64,000 nucleotides of DNA from Carboxylicivirga fragile (lineage in GTDB: Bacteria > Bacteroidota > Bacteroidia > Bacteroidales > Marinilabiliaceae), in contig JAFMVD010000006.1 of assembly GCA_025499625.1 (NCBI GenBank), positions 1 to 64,000 on the forward strand, read 5' to 3'. This document shows, piece by piece, positions 1 through 9,347 of this stretch (position 1 is the first letter of the stretch; every line of letters begins with the position of its first letter). Below the pieces are notes generated by a model that saw only the letters and a list, made by a program, of their open reading frames with translations, was not told the DNA's origin and did no database searches. The translations under genes and the position numbers were made by a program.

Positions 1-155
1 TATTAACTTATGAAGGTGATGATCAGAAGGCGCTAGAGTTCGCCACAGCAGCTTCTTGTTTAAAGCACACTATTAAAGGTGATTATAATTTAGTATCAGT
101 TGAAGAAGTGGAAAAACTAATGGGAGGTGATGCCTCCGGTCGAGTAAGTCGTTAA
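1..155 (+). CDS. kdgK: 2-dehydro-3-deoxygluconokinase (KdgK), C-terminal end only
   Basis: Only the last 50 codons are in the window; the first whole codon is at position 3 and the TAA stop at 153-155. The peptide has the tail typical of PfkB/ribokinase-type 2-keto-3-deoxygluconate kinases: an Ala-rich helix ([17 protein letters not shown]) followed by a short acidic helix ([12 protein letters not shown]). KdgK phosphorylates 2-keto-3-deoxygluconate to KDPG, the substrate of the aldolase encoded 83 bases downstream, and that order supports the call. The catalytic Asp and ATP site lie outside the window, so the assignment rests on the tail and on context. Confidence 0.8.
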   Translation, partial: LTYEGDDQKALEFATAASCLKHTIKGDYNLVSVEEVEKLMGGDASGRVSR

Positions 156-238
156 AATTTTTGGTGGATTAGGCTGTGTTGAAGGAAAGTTTGAAAGACG
201 GAATTCAGCACAGCCGACTCACATTACTATATAAACAA

Positions 239-916
239 ATGGCAAAGTATACAAGAATAGAAGTGTATCAGGCAATGAAAACGACAGGTGTCGTGCCCGT
301 TTTTTATCATGCTGATATTGAAGTTTGTAAAGCAGTTGCTAAAGCCTGCTACGACGGTGGAATACGAGTATTTGAATTTGTTAATCGAGGCGACTTCGCT
401 CACGAACTATTTACCGAATTAAATAAGTTTGCTTTGGCTGAATTGCCTGGTATGATTATGGGAGCTGGATCCGTAGTTGAAGAAGGAACGACAGCTCTTT
501 ACATTCAAAATGGTGCCAACTTTATAGTGTCACCACTTTTAAATGAACAGATGGCGAAAGTTTGTAGTCGTCGTAAGATTATGTGGTCACCAGGTTGTGG
601 AACCATTTCTGAAATTAATAAAGCTCAGGAACTTGGTGCAGAAGTAGTGAAAGTATTTCCAGCATCAGAAGTCGGTGGGCCATCTTTTGTGAAAGCAGTG
701 AAAGCACCAATGCCATGGACTGACATTATGCCTACTGGCGGGGTTACCTGTGAAAAAGAGAATTTAAAACAATGGTTTGCCGCAGACGTGACTTGTGTAG
801 GTATGGGGTCTAATCTTTTTCCTAATGATATTATAGACAATAAGGATTGGCTAGCACTCGAAGAGAAAGTTAAAGAATTGATTGAAACAATCCGCAGTAT
901 AAAAAGCAAAATATAA
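239..916 (+). CDS. eda: KDPG/KHG aldolase
   Basis: This 225-residue class I aldolase of the Eda family splits 2-keto-3-deoxy-6-phosphogluconate into pyruvate and glyceraldehyde-3-phosphate. The Schiff-base lysine is K138 in EVVKVFPAS, the usual KxFPA motif. The glycine-rich phosphate loop (MPTGGVTCEN-like) follows, and the N-terminal strand carries the catalytic Glu in GGIRVFEFVNRGD. I chose the ATG at 239 because family members start with this MAKYTRIEVYQAM-like segment; the frame is also open from a GTG at 176, but that extension shows no family similarity. It follows kdgK and precedes the transporter by 4 bases, so it is part of the uronate operon. Confidence 0.93.
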   Translation: MAKYTRIEVYQAMKTTGVVPVFYHADIEVCKAVAKACYDGGIRVFEFVNRGDFAHELFTELNKFALAELPGMIMGAGSVVEEGTTALYIQNGANFIVSPLLNEQMAKVCSRRKIMWSPGCGTISEINKAQELGAEVVKVFPASEVGGPSFVKAVKAPMPWTDIMPTGGVTCEKENLKQWFAADVTCVGMGSNLFPNDIIDNKDWLALEEKVKELIETIRSIKSKI

Positions 917-920
917 GAAT

Positions 921-2252
921 ATGACAAAATCAACAAATGTAACAACGAAGTATCGTTATCGAATTTTATTGATGCTGGTTTTTGCTACTACCATTAATTA
1001 CTTCGATAGAAGTATTATTGGTGTTTTGGCTCCAATATTAGAAGATGTGTTTGATTGGACTAACACAGACTATGCAACAATTGTTATTGCCTTTAAGGTA
1101 GCTTATGGAATTGGTATGCTTACTATGGGTGGTATTATCGATCGTTTGGGAACTAAAAAAGGTTACATGCTGGCCATTGGTATATGGAGTTTGTTTGGTA
1201 TGGGACATGCATTGGTCGTTCAAGAGATTACGCTTTTTAATATGACAATTACCAGTGTAGGTTTATTTGCTATTGCTCGTTTTGGTTTAGGTTTTGGTGA
1301 AGCGGGGCATTTCCCTGCAGCCAATAAGACTGTTGCAGAGTATTTTCCTAAAAAAGAACGCGCGTTTGCAACGGGCTTATACAATGCTGCCACAAGTATT
1401 GGGGCGATTGCTGCGCCATTTGTGGTAGGAGCAATTGTTGATAAGCATACCGGTGAAGGTTGGAAAATTCCTTTTCTAATAACAGGGGCTTTAAGTTCTA
1501 TATGGGTTGTTTTATGGTTAAAAGTTTATAAGAAACCTGAAGAGAATCCAAATATCTCAAAAGAGGAATTGGATTATATTAACTCCGATGAAGTTGTTAC
1601 CGAAAGTACTGAAAAACTTTCCTGGGCTAAAGTGTTGCCAAAGCGACAAACATGGGCTTTCGCTGTAGCAAAAATTTCTGATGCGGTTTGGTTCTTCTAT
1701 TTGTTCTGGGGTGCTAAATACATGGCTTCTACATACGGTATAGATATTAAAAGTATGGGACTTCCATTTTTGATAATATATGCTTTAGCAGATGGAGGAA
1801 GTATCATGGGTGGATGGATATCTGGTCACTTTATGAGCAAAGGATGGTCTGTAAATAAGGCACGTAAGAGAACGATGTTAGCTTGTGCATTAATAATTTT
1901 ACCGGTCAGTTATGTAGCTTTTGCTGAGAACTTGTATGTAGCGGTTGTTTTAATTGGTATTGGAGCGGCTGGTCATCAGGCTTGGATGGCTAATATTTTT
2001 ACAATAGTATCTGATATTTTCCCAAAGAAAGCAATCGCTTCTGTTACTGGAATCGGAGGTATGGTTGGAGTAGTCGCTGCTGCTATTGCCGATGTTGCTT
2101 TAGGTACTGTTCTTGATAGTTCTGGAAATACGGGTTACTTCTGGGCATTCCTTATTGGTGGCGCCATGTACTTAGTTCTTTTAGGTATTGTACAATTACT
2201 TGTACCTAAAATGACTCCGCTTGATGAGAATTTGAATTTAGTAAAAGAATAA
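921..2252 (+). CDS. MFS hexuronate transporter, anion:cation symporter (ExuT-like)
   Basis: A 443-residue protein with about 12 membrane segments. It shows the anion:cation symporter signature near the N-terminus (ATTINYFDRSIIGVLAP), a helix 2-3 loop (GGIIDRLGTKKGY) and the helix 4 motif GFGEAGHFPAANK, all typical of ExuT/GudP-type transporters. These use the proton gradient to bring hexuronates or aldonates across the inner membrane. It starts 4 bases after eda and ends 18 bases before kduI, so it most likely imports the uronate released by the lyase system of the same operon. Substrate (glucuronate, galacturonate or an unsaturated uronate) cannot be fixed from sequence. Confidence 0.88.
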   Translation: MTKSTNVTTKYRYRILLMLVFATTINYFDRSIIGVLAPILEDVFDWTNTDYATIVIAFKVAYGIGMLTMGGIIDRLGTKKGYMLAIGIWSLFGMGHALVVQEITLFNMTITSVGLFAIARFGLGFGEAGHFPAANKTVAEYFPKKERAFATGLYNAATSIGAIAAPFVVGAIVDKHTGEGWKIPFLITGALSSIWVVLWLKVYKKPEENPNISKEELDYINSDEVVTESTEKLSWAKVLPKRQTWAFAVAKISDAVWFFYLFWGAKYMASTYGIDIKSMGLPFLIIYALADGGSIMGGWISGHFMSKGWSVNKARKRTMLACALIILPVSYVAFAENLYVAVVLIGIGAAGHQAWMANIFTIVSDIFPKKAIASVTGIGGMVGVVAAAIADVALGTVLDSSGNTGYFWAFLIGGAMYLVLLGIVQLLVPKMTPLDENLNLVKE

Positions 2253-2270
2253 TATTTAAATAATACAGTT

Positions 2271-3116
2271 ATGACAACAATAAATTACGACCGTCGCAGA
2301 GCCTGTCATCCGGGAGACGTTAAAAACTACGATACAGAGAAGTTAAGAAAAGAGTTTCTGGTGGAGACTTTATTTGTAAAAGACGAAATAAACTTGAGTT
2401 ACTCACAATACGAACGTTACATTCTTGGGGGAGCATTTCCTGTTGACCAGGAGTTGGTGATGGAGACCATTGATGCCATTAAATCCGAATATTTCTGTGA
2501 GCGTCGCGAGTTAGGTGCCATCAATATTGCTGGTGATGGTATTGTAACGGTTGATGGTATTGAGTACCGGTTAAAAAATAAAGAGGCTATTTATATTGGC
2601 CGAGGGAGTAACGAAGTGAAGTTTGCCAGTGCAGATAAAAGTAATCCAGCTAAGTTTTACTTGAGCTCAACTCCAGCGCACAAGGAGTATGCAACAACAG
2701 TTGTTAATAAAGAAAAGGCGAACATCCTGAACTTGGGTTCGCAGGCAACAAGTAACGAGCGTACAATTTATCAGTTGATCGTACCAGGTATTGTTGAGTC
2801 GTGTCAGTTAGTAATGGGTTTAACCGAATTACATGAAGGTTCGGTGTGGAATACGATGCCAAGTCATACACACGATCGTCGCATGGAAGCTTATTTCTAC
2901 TTTGAAGTGCCAAAGGGACAAGCTGTTTGTCACTTGATGGGAGAACCTCAAGAAACGCGTCACTTATTTATCCACAATGAGCAAGCTGTCTTCTCTCCAG
3001 AATGGGGAATTCACTCAGGTGTAGGAACAAGCAATTATTGTTTTATATGGGGTATGGGAGGCGAAAACCTTGATTATACCGATATGGATCACATTCAGCC
3101 TGACGAGTTACGTTAG
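2271..3116 (+). CDS. kduI: 5-dehydro-4-deoxy-D-glucuronate isomerase (KduI)
   Basis: This 281-residue cupin-type isomerase converts 5-keto-4-deoxyuronate (DKI) into 2,5-diketo-3-deoxygluconate. The metal ligands are visible as H199, H201, E206 and H248, in SHTHDRRME and WGIHSGVG. They are spaced exactly as in the E. coli enzyme (H196, H198, E203, H245) with a uniform shift of three. Length matches the family (278 in E. coli). DKI forms spontaneously from the 4,5-unsaturated uronates left by polysaccharide lyases, so this gene links the downstream heparinase-type lyase to the kdgK-eda route. It lies between the MFS gene and kduD in the same direction. Confidence 0.96.
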   Translation: MTTINYDRRRACHPGDVKNYDTEKLRKEFLVETLFVKDEINLSYSQYERYILGGAFPVDQELVMETIDAIKSEYFCERRELGAINIAGDGIVTVDGIEYRLKNKEAIYIGRGSNEVKFASADKSNPAKFYLSSTPAHKEYATTVVNKEKANILNLGSQATSNERTIYQLIVPGIVESCQLVMGLTELHEGSVWNTMPSHTHDRRMEAYFYFEVPKGQAVCHLMGEPQETRHLFIHNEQAVFSPEWGIHSGVGTSNYCFIWGMGGENLDYTDMDHIQPDELR

Positions 3117-3160
3117 GCTGGTAAATTCACATTTTTTAATCATTAGAAAAAAGAAAACTC

Positions 3161-3964
3161 ATGATAAACGAATTATTTGGATTAGAAGGTAAAGTTGCTC
3201 TAATCACAGGTGGAACACACGGTATTGGAATGGCTATTGGTAAGGTGTTGGGCCAGGCAGGAGCTAAAATATGTGTTAACGATTTGTCGGAAGAGAAATT
3301 GGAAGCCTGTAAAGCTGAGTATGCTAAAGTTGGCATTGATGTATATACTTTGGTATTTAATGTGACCAACGAAGAAGAAGTGGATAAGGGCATTAGCCAA
3401 ATTGAGAATGATCTTGGTGGTGTCGATATTTTGGTTAACAATGCTGGAATCATCAAACGTATTCCAATATTGGATATGCCGATTGCCGATTTTAAGCAAG
3501 TAATAGAAGTTGACTTAGTTGCTCCATTAATTGTAGCTAAACGTGTAGCGCCTGGCATGATTAAAAAACGTGCTGGTAAAATTATCAACATGTGTTCGAT
3601 GATGAGTGTGTACGGTCGTAATTCTGTTTCGGCATACGCAGCGGCCAAAGGTGGACTGAAATTACTAACGGCTAACATGTGTTGTGAGTGGGCGAAGTAT
3701 GGTGTTCAAATCAATGGTATTGGACCAGGTTACATCGCGACTTCTCAAACGGCAGAAATTCGTGAAGGTGGTCACCCGTTTAACGATTTAGTGATGACAC
3801 GTACGCCTGCTGCTCGTTGGGGCGAGCCTGAAGACATTGGTAATGCAGCTTTGTTTCTAGCTTCTAAAGCTAGTGAATTTGTAAACGGTCACGTACTTTA
3901 CGTAGATGGCGGTATTTTGGCCAATTTCGGATATGTGAAAGGTGAAAATGACATAGAAGAATAG
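3161..3964 (+). CDS. kduD: 2-dehydro-3-deoxy-D-gluconate 5-dehydrogenase (KduD), SDR family
   Basis: A 267-residue short-chain dehydrogenase. The cofactor loop TGGTHGIG is at residues 15-22, the NNAG motif is in LVNNAGIIKR, and the catalytic pair is Y159/K163 in SAYAAAKGG. The final GHVLYVDGG stretch is usual for the family. KduD reduces 2,5-diketo-3-deoxygluconate to 2-keto-3-deoxygluconate, which KdgK then phosphorylates. SDR function is hard to call from sequence alone; the position directly after kduI makes KduD the strong choice. It is followed after 2 bases by the DUF4861 gene, so translation is probably coupled. Confidence 0.94.
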   Translation: MINELFGLEGKVALITGGTHGIGMAIGKVLGQAGAKICVNDLSEEKLEACKAEYAKVGIDVYTLVFNVTNEEEVDKGISQIENDLGGVDILVNNAGIIKRIPILDMPIADFKQVIEVDLVAPLIVAKRVAPGMIKKRAGKIINMCSMMSVYGRNSVSAYAAAKGGLKLLTANMCCEWAKYGVQINGIGPGYIATSQTAEIREGGHPFNDLVMTRTPAARWGEPEDIGNAALFLASKASEFVNGHVLYVDGGILANFGYVKGENDIEE

Positions 3965-3966
3965 TT

Positions 3967-5121
3967 ATGAAGCAAATAGTCTCTATAGTGTTTGTTGCAG
4001 TCCTGCTCGTTATGAGCAGCTGCAACCAACAGCAAGTAAAATTATCTGTTAGTAATCCTTCTGATTTACAACGAAGCAATGAGTTGGTTCGCGTCAGCTT
4101 GACAGATAAAGGGTTCGATTGTTCTCATTTGGTAGTTAAGGAGAATGTCAATGGGCTCGAAGTACCAAGTCAACTATTAGATTCGGATGGGGATGATAAG
4201 GTAGATGCCATAACTTTTATGGTTAATCTGGAAGCTCAAGAGGAAAAGACTTTTTTAATTGTGCCTGGAGAAACTACTAAAATCACCGATGAAGTGAGAA
4301 CGTTCGCACGTTTTGTACCAGAACGCACTGATGATTTTGCCTGGGAAAATGATCGAGTGGCGTTTCGTACATACGGACCAGAAGCTCAGCGTATGGCTGA
4401 AGCTGGCGAAAAGGGTGGTACTTTATCCAGTGGGATTGACTGCTGGTTAAAAAAAGTAGATTATTCCATCATCAATAAGTGGTATCAGGGCAATGTCGAT
4501 GAGCCTGGTTATTATCATATCGACCATGGCGAAGGCCTGGATAACTACCATGTTGGGCCTAGTCGTGGATGTGGGGCAACTGGTGTTATGTTCGATGGAA
4601 AACTATTTGCAGCATTTAATTTTACAGCACATAAGGTTCATAACAATGGACCTTTATTATCCGAATTTACATTGAACCATGCGCCATACCAAGTAGGAGC
4701 CTCAACTGTGAAAGAAACGAAACATGTTTCGATCCAGTTAGGCACTAATTTTACCAAGTATGTGGTTGAAGTGGAAGGTGCCGATACGTTAACGGTAGGA
4801 TTAACCTTGCACGATCAACTTGGTAAAGTTACTGAAAACAGCACTTGGATCAATTATCATACACCGCATAAAGGTGAAGAGTTAAATACAGCTATGGTCG
4901 CACATCCTGATTATTTGCTAAGTACATCACAGATCAAATCAGATATAAAAGATGAAAGCCATGCATTGATGCACCTGAAAGTGATCGACGGTAAGGTGGA
5001 ATTTTATGCCGGTTTTACCTGGAGTGGAAGTAAGCAATATGGAGATAATGATGCTTGGGAGAGTTATCTGAATAGTTTTGCTGAAAAGATTAAGTATCCG
5101 ATAAGCGTTAAGTTCCGCTAA
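3967..5121 (+). CDS. DUF4861-family lipoprotein, function unknown
   Basis: A 384-residue protein with a lipoprotein signal (LLVMSSCNQQ, predicted lipid on the Cys near residue 19). The body matches what I know of the DUF4861 family: an N-terminal immunoglobulin-like stretch, then a long beta-rich domain with GGTLSSGIDCWLKK and GPSRGCGATGVMFDGKL. The family is common in polysaccharide loci that handle uronic acids, and no activity is established for it as far as I know. The two-base gap from kduD and its place before the lyase suggest a periplasmic or outer-membrane role on the polysaccharide or its unsaturated products. A carbohydrate-binding role or an unrecognised hydrolase are both possible. 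Confidence 0.75.
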   Translation: MKQIVSIVFVAVLLVMSSCNQQQVKLSVSNPSDLQRSNELVRVSLTDKGFDCSHLVVKENVNGLEVPSQLLDSDGDDKVDAITFMVNLEAQEEKTFLIVPGETTKITDEVRTFARFVPERTDDFAWENDRVAFRTYGPEAQRMAEAGEKGGTLSSGIDCWLKKVDYSIINKWYQGNVDEPGYYHIDHGEGLDNYHVGPSRGCGATGVMFDGKLFAAFNFTAHKVHNNGPLLSEFTLNHAPYQVGASTVKETKHVSIQLGTNFTKYVVEVEGADTLTVGLTLHDQLGKVTENSTWINYHTPHKGEELNTAMVAHPDYLLSTSQIKSDIKDESHALMHLKVIDGKVEFYAGFTWSGSKQYGDNDAWESYLNSFAEKIKYPISVKFR

Positions 5122-5196
5122 AGATTAAGTAGATGAGTTCACTATTGATAAAGTTCATAGCCTCTTAGTTAAAAATAATCTGAAAATATTTTATTT

Positions 5197-7350
5197 ATGA
5201 GATCAAAAATAATAGGCACATTCATAGTTTTATTCATTGCTAATGGCTTGTGTGCACAGCAAAATATTAATGAAGATATCTTAAATAAAATCAATGGTGA
5301 ACTACCCCGATTGACGGTTCTTAATGAATTCATTAAAGCAGATCAATATGATCAGGCAATGAATGAATTACTAGAATTATATCGCTCAAAAGAAAATATC
5401 TATTTGAATGTTTCAAATAAGGACCTTTCATACATAAAGTCGCATTATAAAAGTGATGTAAGGAAATCAATACAGACGGCTGATGAGGTGCTGAATAAAT
5501 GTTTTTTATTTCGCTATGATTGGGATATGGAGAAAACGAATATTCCCTATCAGTTTAAAGAAGAAATAGATTGGACTGCCATACCCAATGGGGATGAGGA
5601 GTGGTGCTTCATGTTAAACAGGCACCGATACTGGATTGATTTAGGGAAAGCTTATTTTCTTACAAAAGATGAGAAATATGCTAAGGTATTCACCCAGCAA
5701 GTTAGTCATTGGATTGATAAGAACCCGTTAGAAGATAGTTTGAAGTATTATTCATGGAGAAGACTTGAATCTGGTATTCGTTGTGAAAACTGGGTGAAAG
5801 CATTTGAATATTTTAAGAATTCAGAAAGCATTACGCCTCATTTTTTTTCTAAATTCATAGGTTCCTTATATCAGCATGGGGAGTACTTAAACAGTGGGTT
5901 TAGTAACTTCTCGAAAACGAGTAATTGGGGTGTGATTGAGTTTAATGGTTTGTATACACTCACACACTTTTTAGAGGATTTTAAAGTAGCCGATCAATGG
6001 CAGAGAAGTGCCGTAACTTGTTTGAATACCTGTATTGGTCTACAAATAATGGAAGATGGAACACAATGGGAGCAATCTCCAATGTACCATAATGAAGTGT
6101 TTCATTGTTATATGAACGTTATTTTTCTTGCAAGGCATAATAATTTTGAATTATCATCTTTGATTGTTGAGAAAACCAAAGCCATGGCTTATGCGAATGT
6201 TCAATGGCAAAAACCAAATTACCATCAGCCTTTATTAGGAGATAGTGATGATACGGATACGCGTGGTATACTTACAACCGCAGCTTATTTGTTTTTAGAT
6301 CCAACTTTAAAGTCAAGGGCTTATTCTGAATTTGATTATGAAAATATGTTTCTATTCGGGAAAGATAAGCTAATTAGTTATAAGAAAATGGATTCACATA
6401 GTCCTAGTTTTGTATCTACTTATCAGAATAGCTCAGGTGATTTATATATGCGTAACTCTTGGACGGAAGATGCAAGCTATACAAGTTTACATATGAAAAA
6501 ATTAGGTTGTGGTCATGGGCACGACGACCTTTTGCATATTAATTTATTTGCTAACGGGAGAGATTATCTGGTTGATGGCGGAAGGTATACATATGTAGAG
6601 AGTAAGTGGCGCAAATTGTTTAAAAGTAATATCAGTCATAATACCTTAGGAGTAGATAACTTGCCTAACTCCGTTTATGCCAATTCGTGGCAGAATTCAT
6701 ACGGTGCAAGGTCTGAGGGAGTATTCACAAAGCTGGAAGATGTTTATGATTATGGTGAAGCAGAGAATACTGCTTATAAGAGGCTGGAAGATCCTGTTAT
6801 AATGAAACGAAGAATGTTGTTTTTAAAGGAAGCTAATGTTTGGCTCGTATTTGATAGCTTTTCAGCTAATAAAAGGCATACCTATTCACAGTACTTCAAT
6901 TTTCCAAATAAAAATGTGCTTATCGAAGATGGTACTTTAGTCACGACATATGAAGCAAATAATTTAAAAATACAGCCAATAAAAGATGTTGATATTAAGC
7001 TGTCTGATGCATGGTGGTCTCCTGAATACAACCTTAAAAAGAAGAGTTTACGAGCAGAACTATCTATTGAGTCAACCGGCTTTGACTCATTTATTACTTT
7101 GCTGTATTTTCCAGAACAAACAAATATAAGTTATCAACGTGTTCCTGTCTATAGTCTTAATAGACAATTATTTACTGATAAAGAGGCGGAAGCTCTTACT
7201 ATTTCTTTTGAGAATAAAGAGTATACGATCATTGTCAGACATAATCGAACGAAACATTTTTTTATTGTGAATGACCAATTTTTAAGTGGAGAGGTTATTA
7301 TGCTTGAGAAACAAGATGGAGTATACAAAGAAAAGGTGATTAAAGAATAG
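5197..7350 (+). CDS. Heparinase II/III-family polysaccharide lyase
   Basis: A 717-residue secreted protein with a type I signal ending near residue 20 (ANGLCAQQ). Residues ~60-380 form the all-helical toroid, including SWRRLESGIRCENW, NWGVIEFNGL and QSPMYHNEVFH (Y297/H298 in the usual catalytic place). From ~400 comes the beta-sandwich domain with GCGHGHDDLLHINLF and YLVDGGRYTY, a conserved metal and substrate region. Such lyases cut next to a uronic acid by beta-elimination. PL12 (heparan sulfate) looks closest, but PL15, PL33 or a related family cannot be excluded. The kduI/kduD/kdgK/eda genes upstream would use the unsaturated uronate, and the GH20 three bases downstream would remove the hexosamine. 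Confidence 0.85.
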   Translation: MRSKIIGTFIVLFIANGLCAQQNINEDILNKINGELPRLTVLNEFIKADQYDQAMNELLELYRSKENIYLNVSNKDLSYIKSHYKSDVRKSIQTADEVLNKCFLFRYDWDMEKTNIPYQFKEEIDWTAIPNGDEEWCFMLNRHRYWIDLGKAYFLTKDEKYAKVFTQQVSHWIDKNPLEDSLKYYSWRRLESGIRCENWVKAFEYFKNSESITPHFFSKFIGSLYQHGEYLNSGFSNFSKTSNWGVIEFNGLYTLTHFLEDFKVADQWQRSAVTCLNTCIGLQIMEDGTQWEQSPMYHNEVFHCYMNVIFLARHNNFELSSLIVEKTKAMAYANVQWQKPNYHQPLLGDSDDTDTRGILTTAAYLFLDPTLKSRAYSEFDYENMFLFGKDKLISYKKMDSHSPSFVSTYQNSSGDLYMRNSWTEDASYTSLHMKKLGCGHGHDDLLHINLFANGRDYLVDGGRYTYVESKWRKLFKSNISHNTLGVDNLPNSVYANSWQNSYGARSEGVFTKLEDVYDYGEAENTAYKRLEDPVIMKRRMLFLKEANVWLVFDSFSANKRHTYSQYFNFPNKNVLIEDGTLVTTYEANNLKIQPIKDVDIKLSDAWWSPEYNLKKKSLRAELSIESTGFDSFITLLYFPEQTNISYQRVPVYSLNRQLFTDKEAEALTISFENKEYTIIVRHNRTKHFFIVNDQFLSGEVIMLEKQDGVYKEKVIKE

Positions 7351-7353
7351 GCA

Positions 7354-8916
7354 ATGAAAAATCTAATAACCCTATATTTTACTTTACTATTACTCTCTAG
7401 TTGTCAAACGAAAGAAATCGAGTCATGGAACCTTATTCCATACCCAAATTCAATTTCTTATTGCGCTGGAAACTTTAGTTTTAAAAATGGAATTACTTTT
7501 CTGAGTTCAGATAGCTGTCTAAATCAAACTGTATTCTTATTCAAAGAAAGATTTAAAGATTTTGATATTGTAACTGATGATAAATCTATCGAAACAATAG
7601 AATTGATGTTGGTAGATTCATGTAAAATAAAATCAGAGGCTTATGAATTAGTTGTTAACAAAAAACGAATAACACTTACAGCATCAGATGCTCATGGTAT
7701 TTTTTACGGTTTAATGACAATTTGGCAAGAATTAAAGTTTTCCAATAGAAAAACAATCCCTTGTGGAACCATTAAAGATGAGCCAAGATTTGAATATAGA
7801 GGATATATGTTAGATGAATCCAGGCACTTTTTTGGGAAAGAGAAAGTGAAGAAAATAATTGATATAATGGCCATGTTTAAATTAAATAAATTTCATTGGC
7901 ACTTAACAGATGAACATGGTTGGCGAATTGAAATTGAGTCCTTACCTAAGCTTACCACAATAGGTGGGATTGGTGATTATACCAATCAAAGAGGAAAGGC
8001 AAAATATTATACACAAGATGAGATTCGGGAAGTGGTAAAGTATGCAAAAGAACGGTTTATTGAAATTATACCCGAAATAGATATGCCCGGGCATGCTTCT
8101 GCGGCAAATAGAGCGTATCCTGAATATTCAGGGGGAGGAAGTGATAAGCATCCTGACTTCACATTTGATGTAGGCAAAGAAACAACATATACATACTTAA
8201 ATACGATATTGGAAGAAGTAGCACAACTTTTTCCTTCCAAGCACATTCATTTGGGTGGAGATGAAGTTCATTATGGGAATAATAAATGGAAAATGAATGA
8301 TTCTATCCAATTGCTGATGAAACGTGAAAAATTAAAAACGCCTCTGGATGTAGAGCACTATTTTATGCGAAGGATGGCAAATTATCTATTTGAAATCAAC
8401 AAAGGTATAGCTGGTTGGGATGAAATTGTAGATTCAGGTATTGGTAATGAAACAGCTTTAGTTTATTGGTGGCGTCACGACAAAGTGGAACAACTTCAAA
8501 AAGCCCTAGATAAGGAGTTTCAAATCGTTCTTTGCCCACGCCTACCTTTATATTTTGATTTTGTACAATATGAAAAGGACAGTGTTGGCAGACGTTGGGG
8601 TGATATTTTCGGCACTATCAATGATGTATACAATTATCCTGATGATGTACACGAATTCTCAGAAAAAGAAATAGTTCTAATTGAGGGTCTTCAAGGTAAC
8701 TTATGGACAGAAACTGTTAAGAGTAGCAGAAGGTTTGATTATATGACTTTTCCGCGAATAATTGCCTTGTCAGAATCTGCCTGGACAAAGAAAAAGAATA
8801 AAGATATATCGCGGTTTCATGAAAATTTACCCATGGTTTTTAAGTTTCTCAATGAGGAGAGTATCTATTATTTCAACAATCTTAATCCAAGAGAACATAA
8901 AGAGCCAATTTATTAA
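7354..8916 (+). CDS. GH20 beta-N-acetylhexosaminidase lipoprotein
   Basis: A 520-residue lipoprotein (LLLLSSCQTK lipobox) that removes terminal beta-GlcNAc or beta-GalNAc. It has the GH20b N-terminal domain (residues ~25-140) and the TIM barrel beginning at FEYRGYMLDESRHFFG. KFHWHLTDEHGWRIEI and the catalytic pair D303/E304 in HLGGDEVHYG are intact, and GLQGNLWTETV lies near the end. Unlike the three intact GH20s of the sialoglycan locus it has no C-terminal add-on domain. It begins 3 bases after the lyase stop, so the two are surely co-expressed, pointing to a glycosaminoglycan-like substrate with alternating uronate and N-acetylhexosamine. It is the last gene of the + strand operon. Confidence 0.93.
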   Translation: MKNLITLYFTLLLLSSCQTKEIESWNLIPYPNSISYCAGNFSFKNGITFLSSDSCLNQTVFLFKERFKDFDIVTDDKSIETIELMLVDSCKIKSEAYELVVNKKRITLTASDAHGIFYGLMTIWQELKFSNRKTIPCGTIKDEPRFEYRGYMLDESRHFFGKEKVKKIIDIMAMFKLNKFHWHLTDEHGWRIEIESLPKLTTIGGIGDYTNQRGKAKYYTQDEIREVVKYAKERFIEIIPEIDMPGHASAANRAYPEYSGGGSDKHPDFTFDVGKETTYTYLNTILEEVAQLFPSKHIHLGGDEVHYGNNKWKMNDSIQLLMKREKLKTPLDVEHYFMRRMANYLFEINKGIAGWDEIVDSGIGNETALVYWWRHDKVEQLQKALDKEFQIVLCPRLPLYFDFVQYEKDSVGRRWGDIFGTINDVYNYPDDVHEFSEKEIVLIEGLQGNLWTETVKSSRRFDYMTFPRIIALSESAWTKKKNKDISRFHENLPMVFKFLNEESIYYFNNLNPREHKEPIY

Positions 8917-9347
8917 AAGTTGATATTTCTCTATTAAGTAGCTAAAAACAAAATTGGAAATGATGAACAAAGTGTGTAAATCAACAAAATACCGATGGTT
9001 GGGTTGTTTATAGCTAGATCCATTATTCAAAGGAATACTATGACTGCTTTATTTGTTGGAAAAGGGAGTTTATTTCTCGTGAATTTTCGATTTTACCATT
9101 CAAGTTTTCAATTAAGTTAGTTGGGTACATTATTTTCCTTGTTTCCATAGGAAACTCAAAAAATATAGTCAGAACCTCTCAGTGGTGGTCTTTTCCTTCT
9201 AAAACTGGACCGCTTTAGCAGCATCTTGTGTGGGTGCAATGTAGATATTCTTCTATTTATTGTTTAAGTTTTCTTATTCTTGCATCATCATAAAAATAAT
9301 CATGTTAATTTAAAAAAGAAGTAAAGTGCTTACCAATCTATTAACTA
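8917..9347. other. 431-base gap between convergent operons
   Basis: This AT-rich stretch separates the + strand uronate operon from the - strand sensory region. I see no gene, no RNA gene and no convincing terminator with a T-tract. The only local structure is a short 6-bp inverted repeat (GTTTCC/GGAAAC) at 9141-9155. No family is recognisable in any frame. Confidence 0.5.

Noticed and set aside
176-238. In-frame extension of eda from a GTG
   Set aside because: The extra 21 residues show no aldolase similarity and the ATG at 239 matches the usual family start.
9141-9155. GTTTCC/GGAAAC hairpin downstream of the uronate operon
   Set aside because: Only a 6-base stem with a 3-base loop and no T-tract; too weak to call a terminator.
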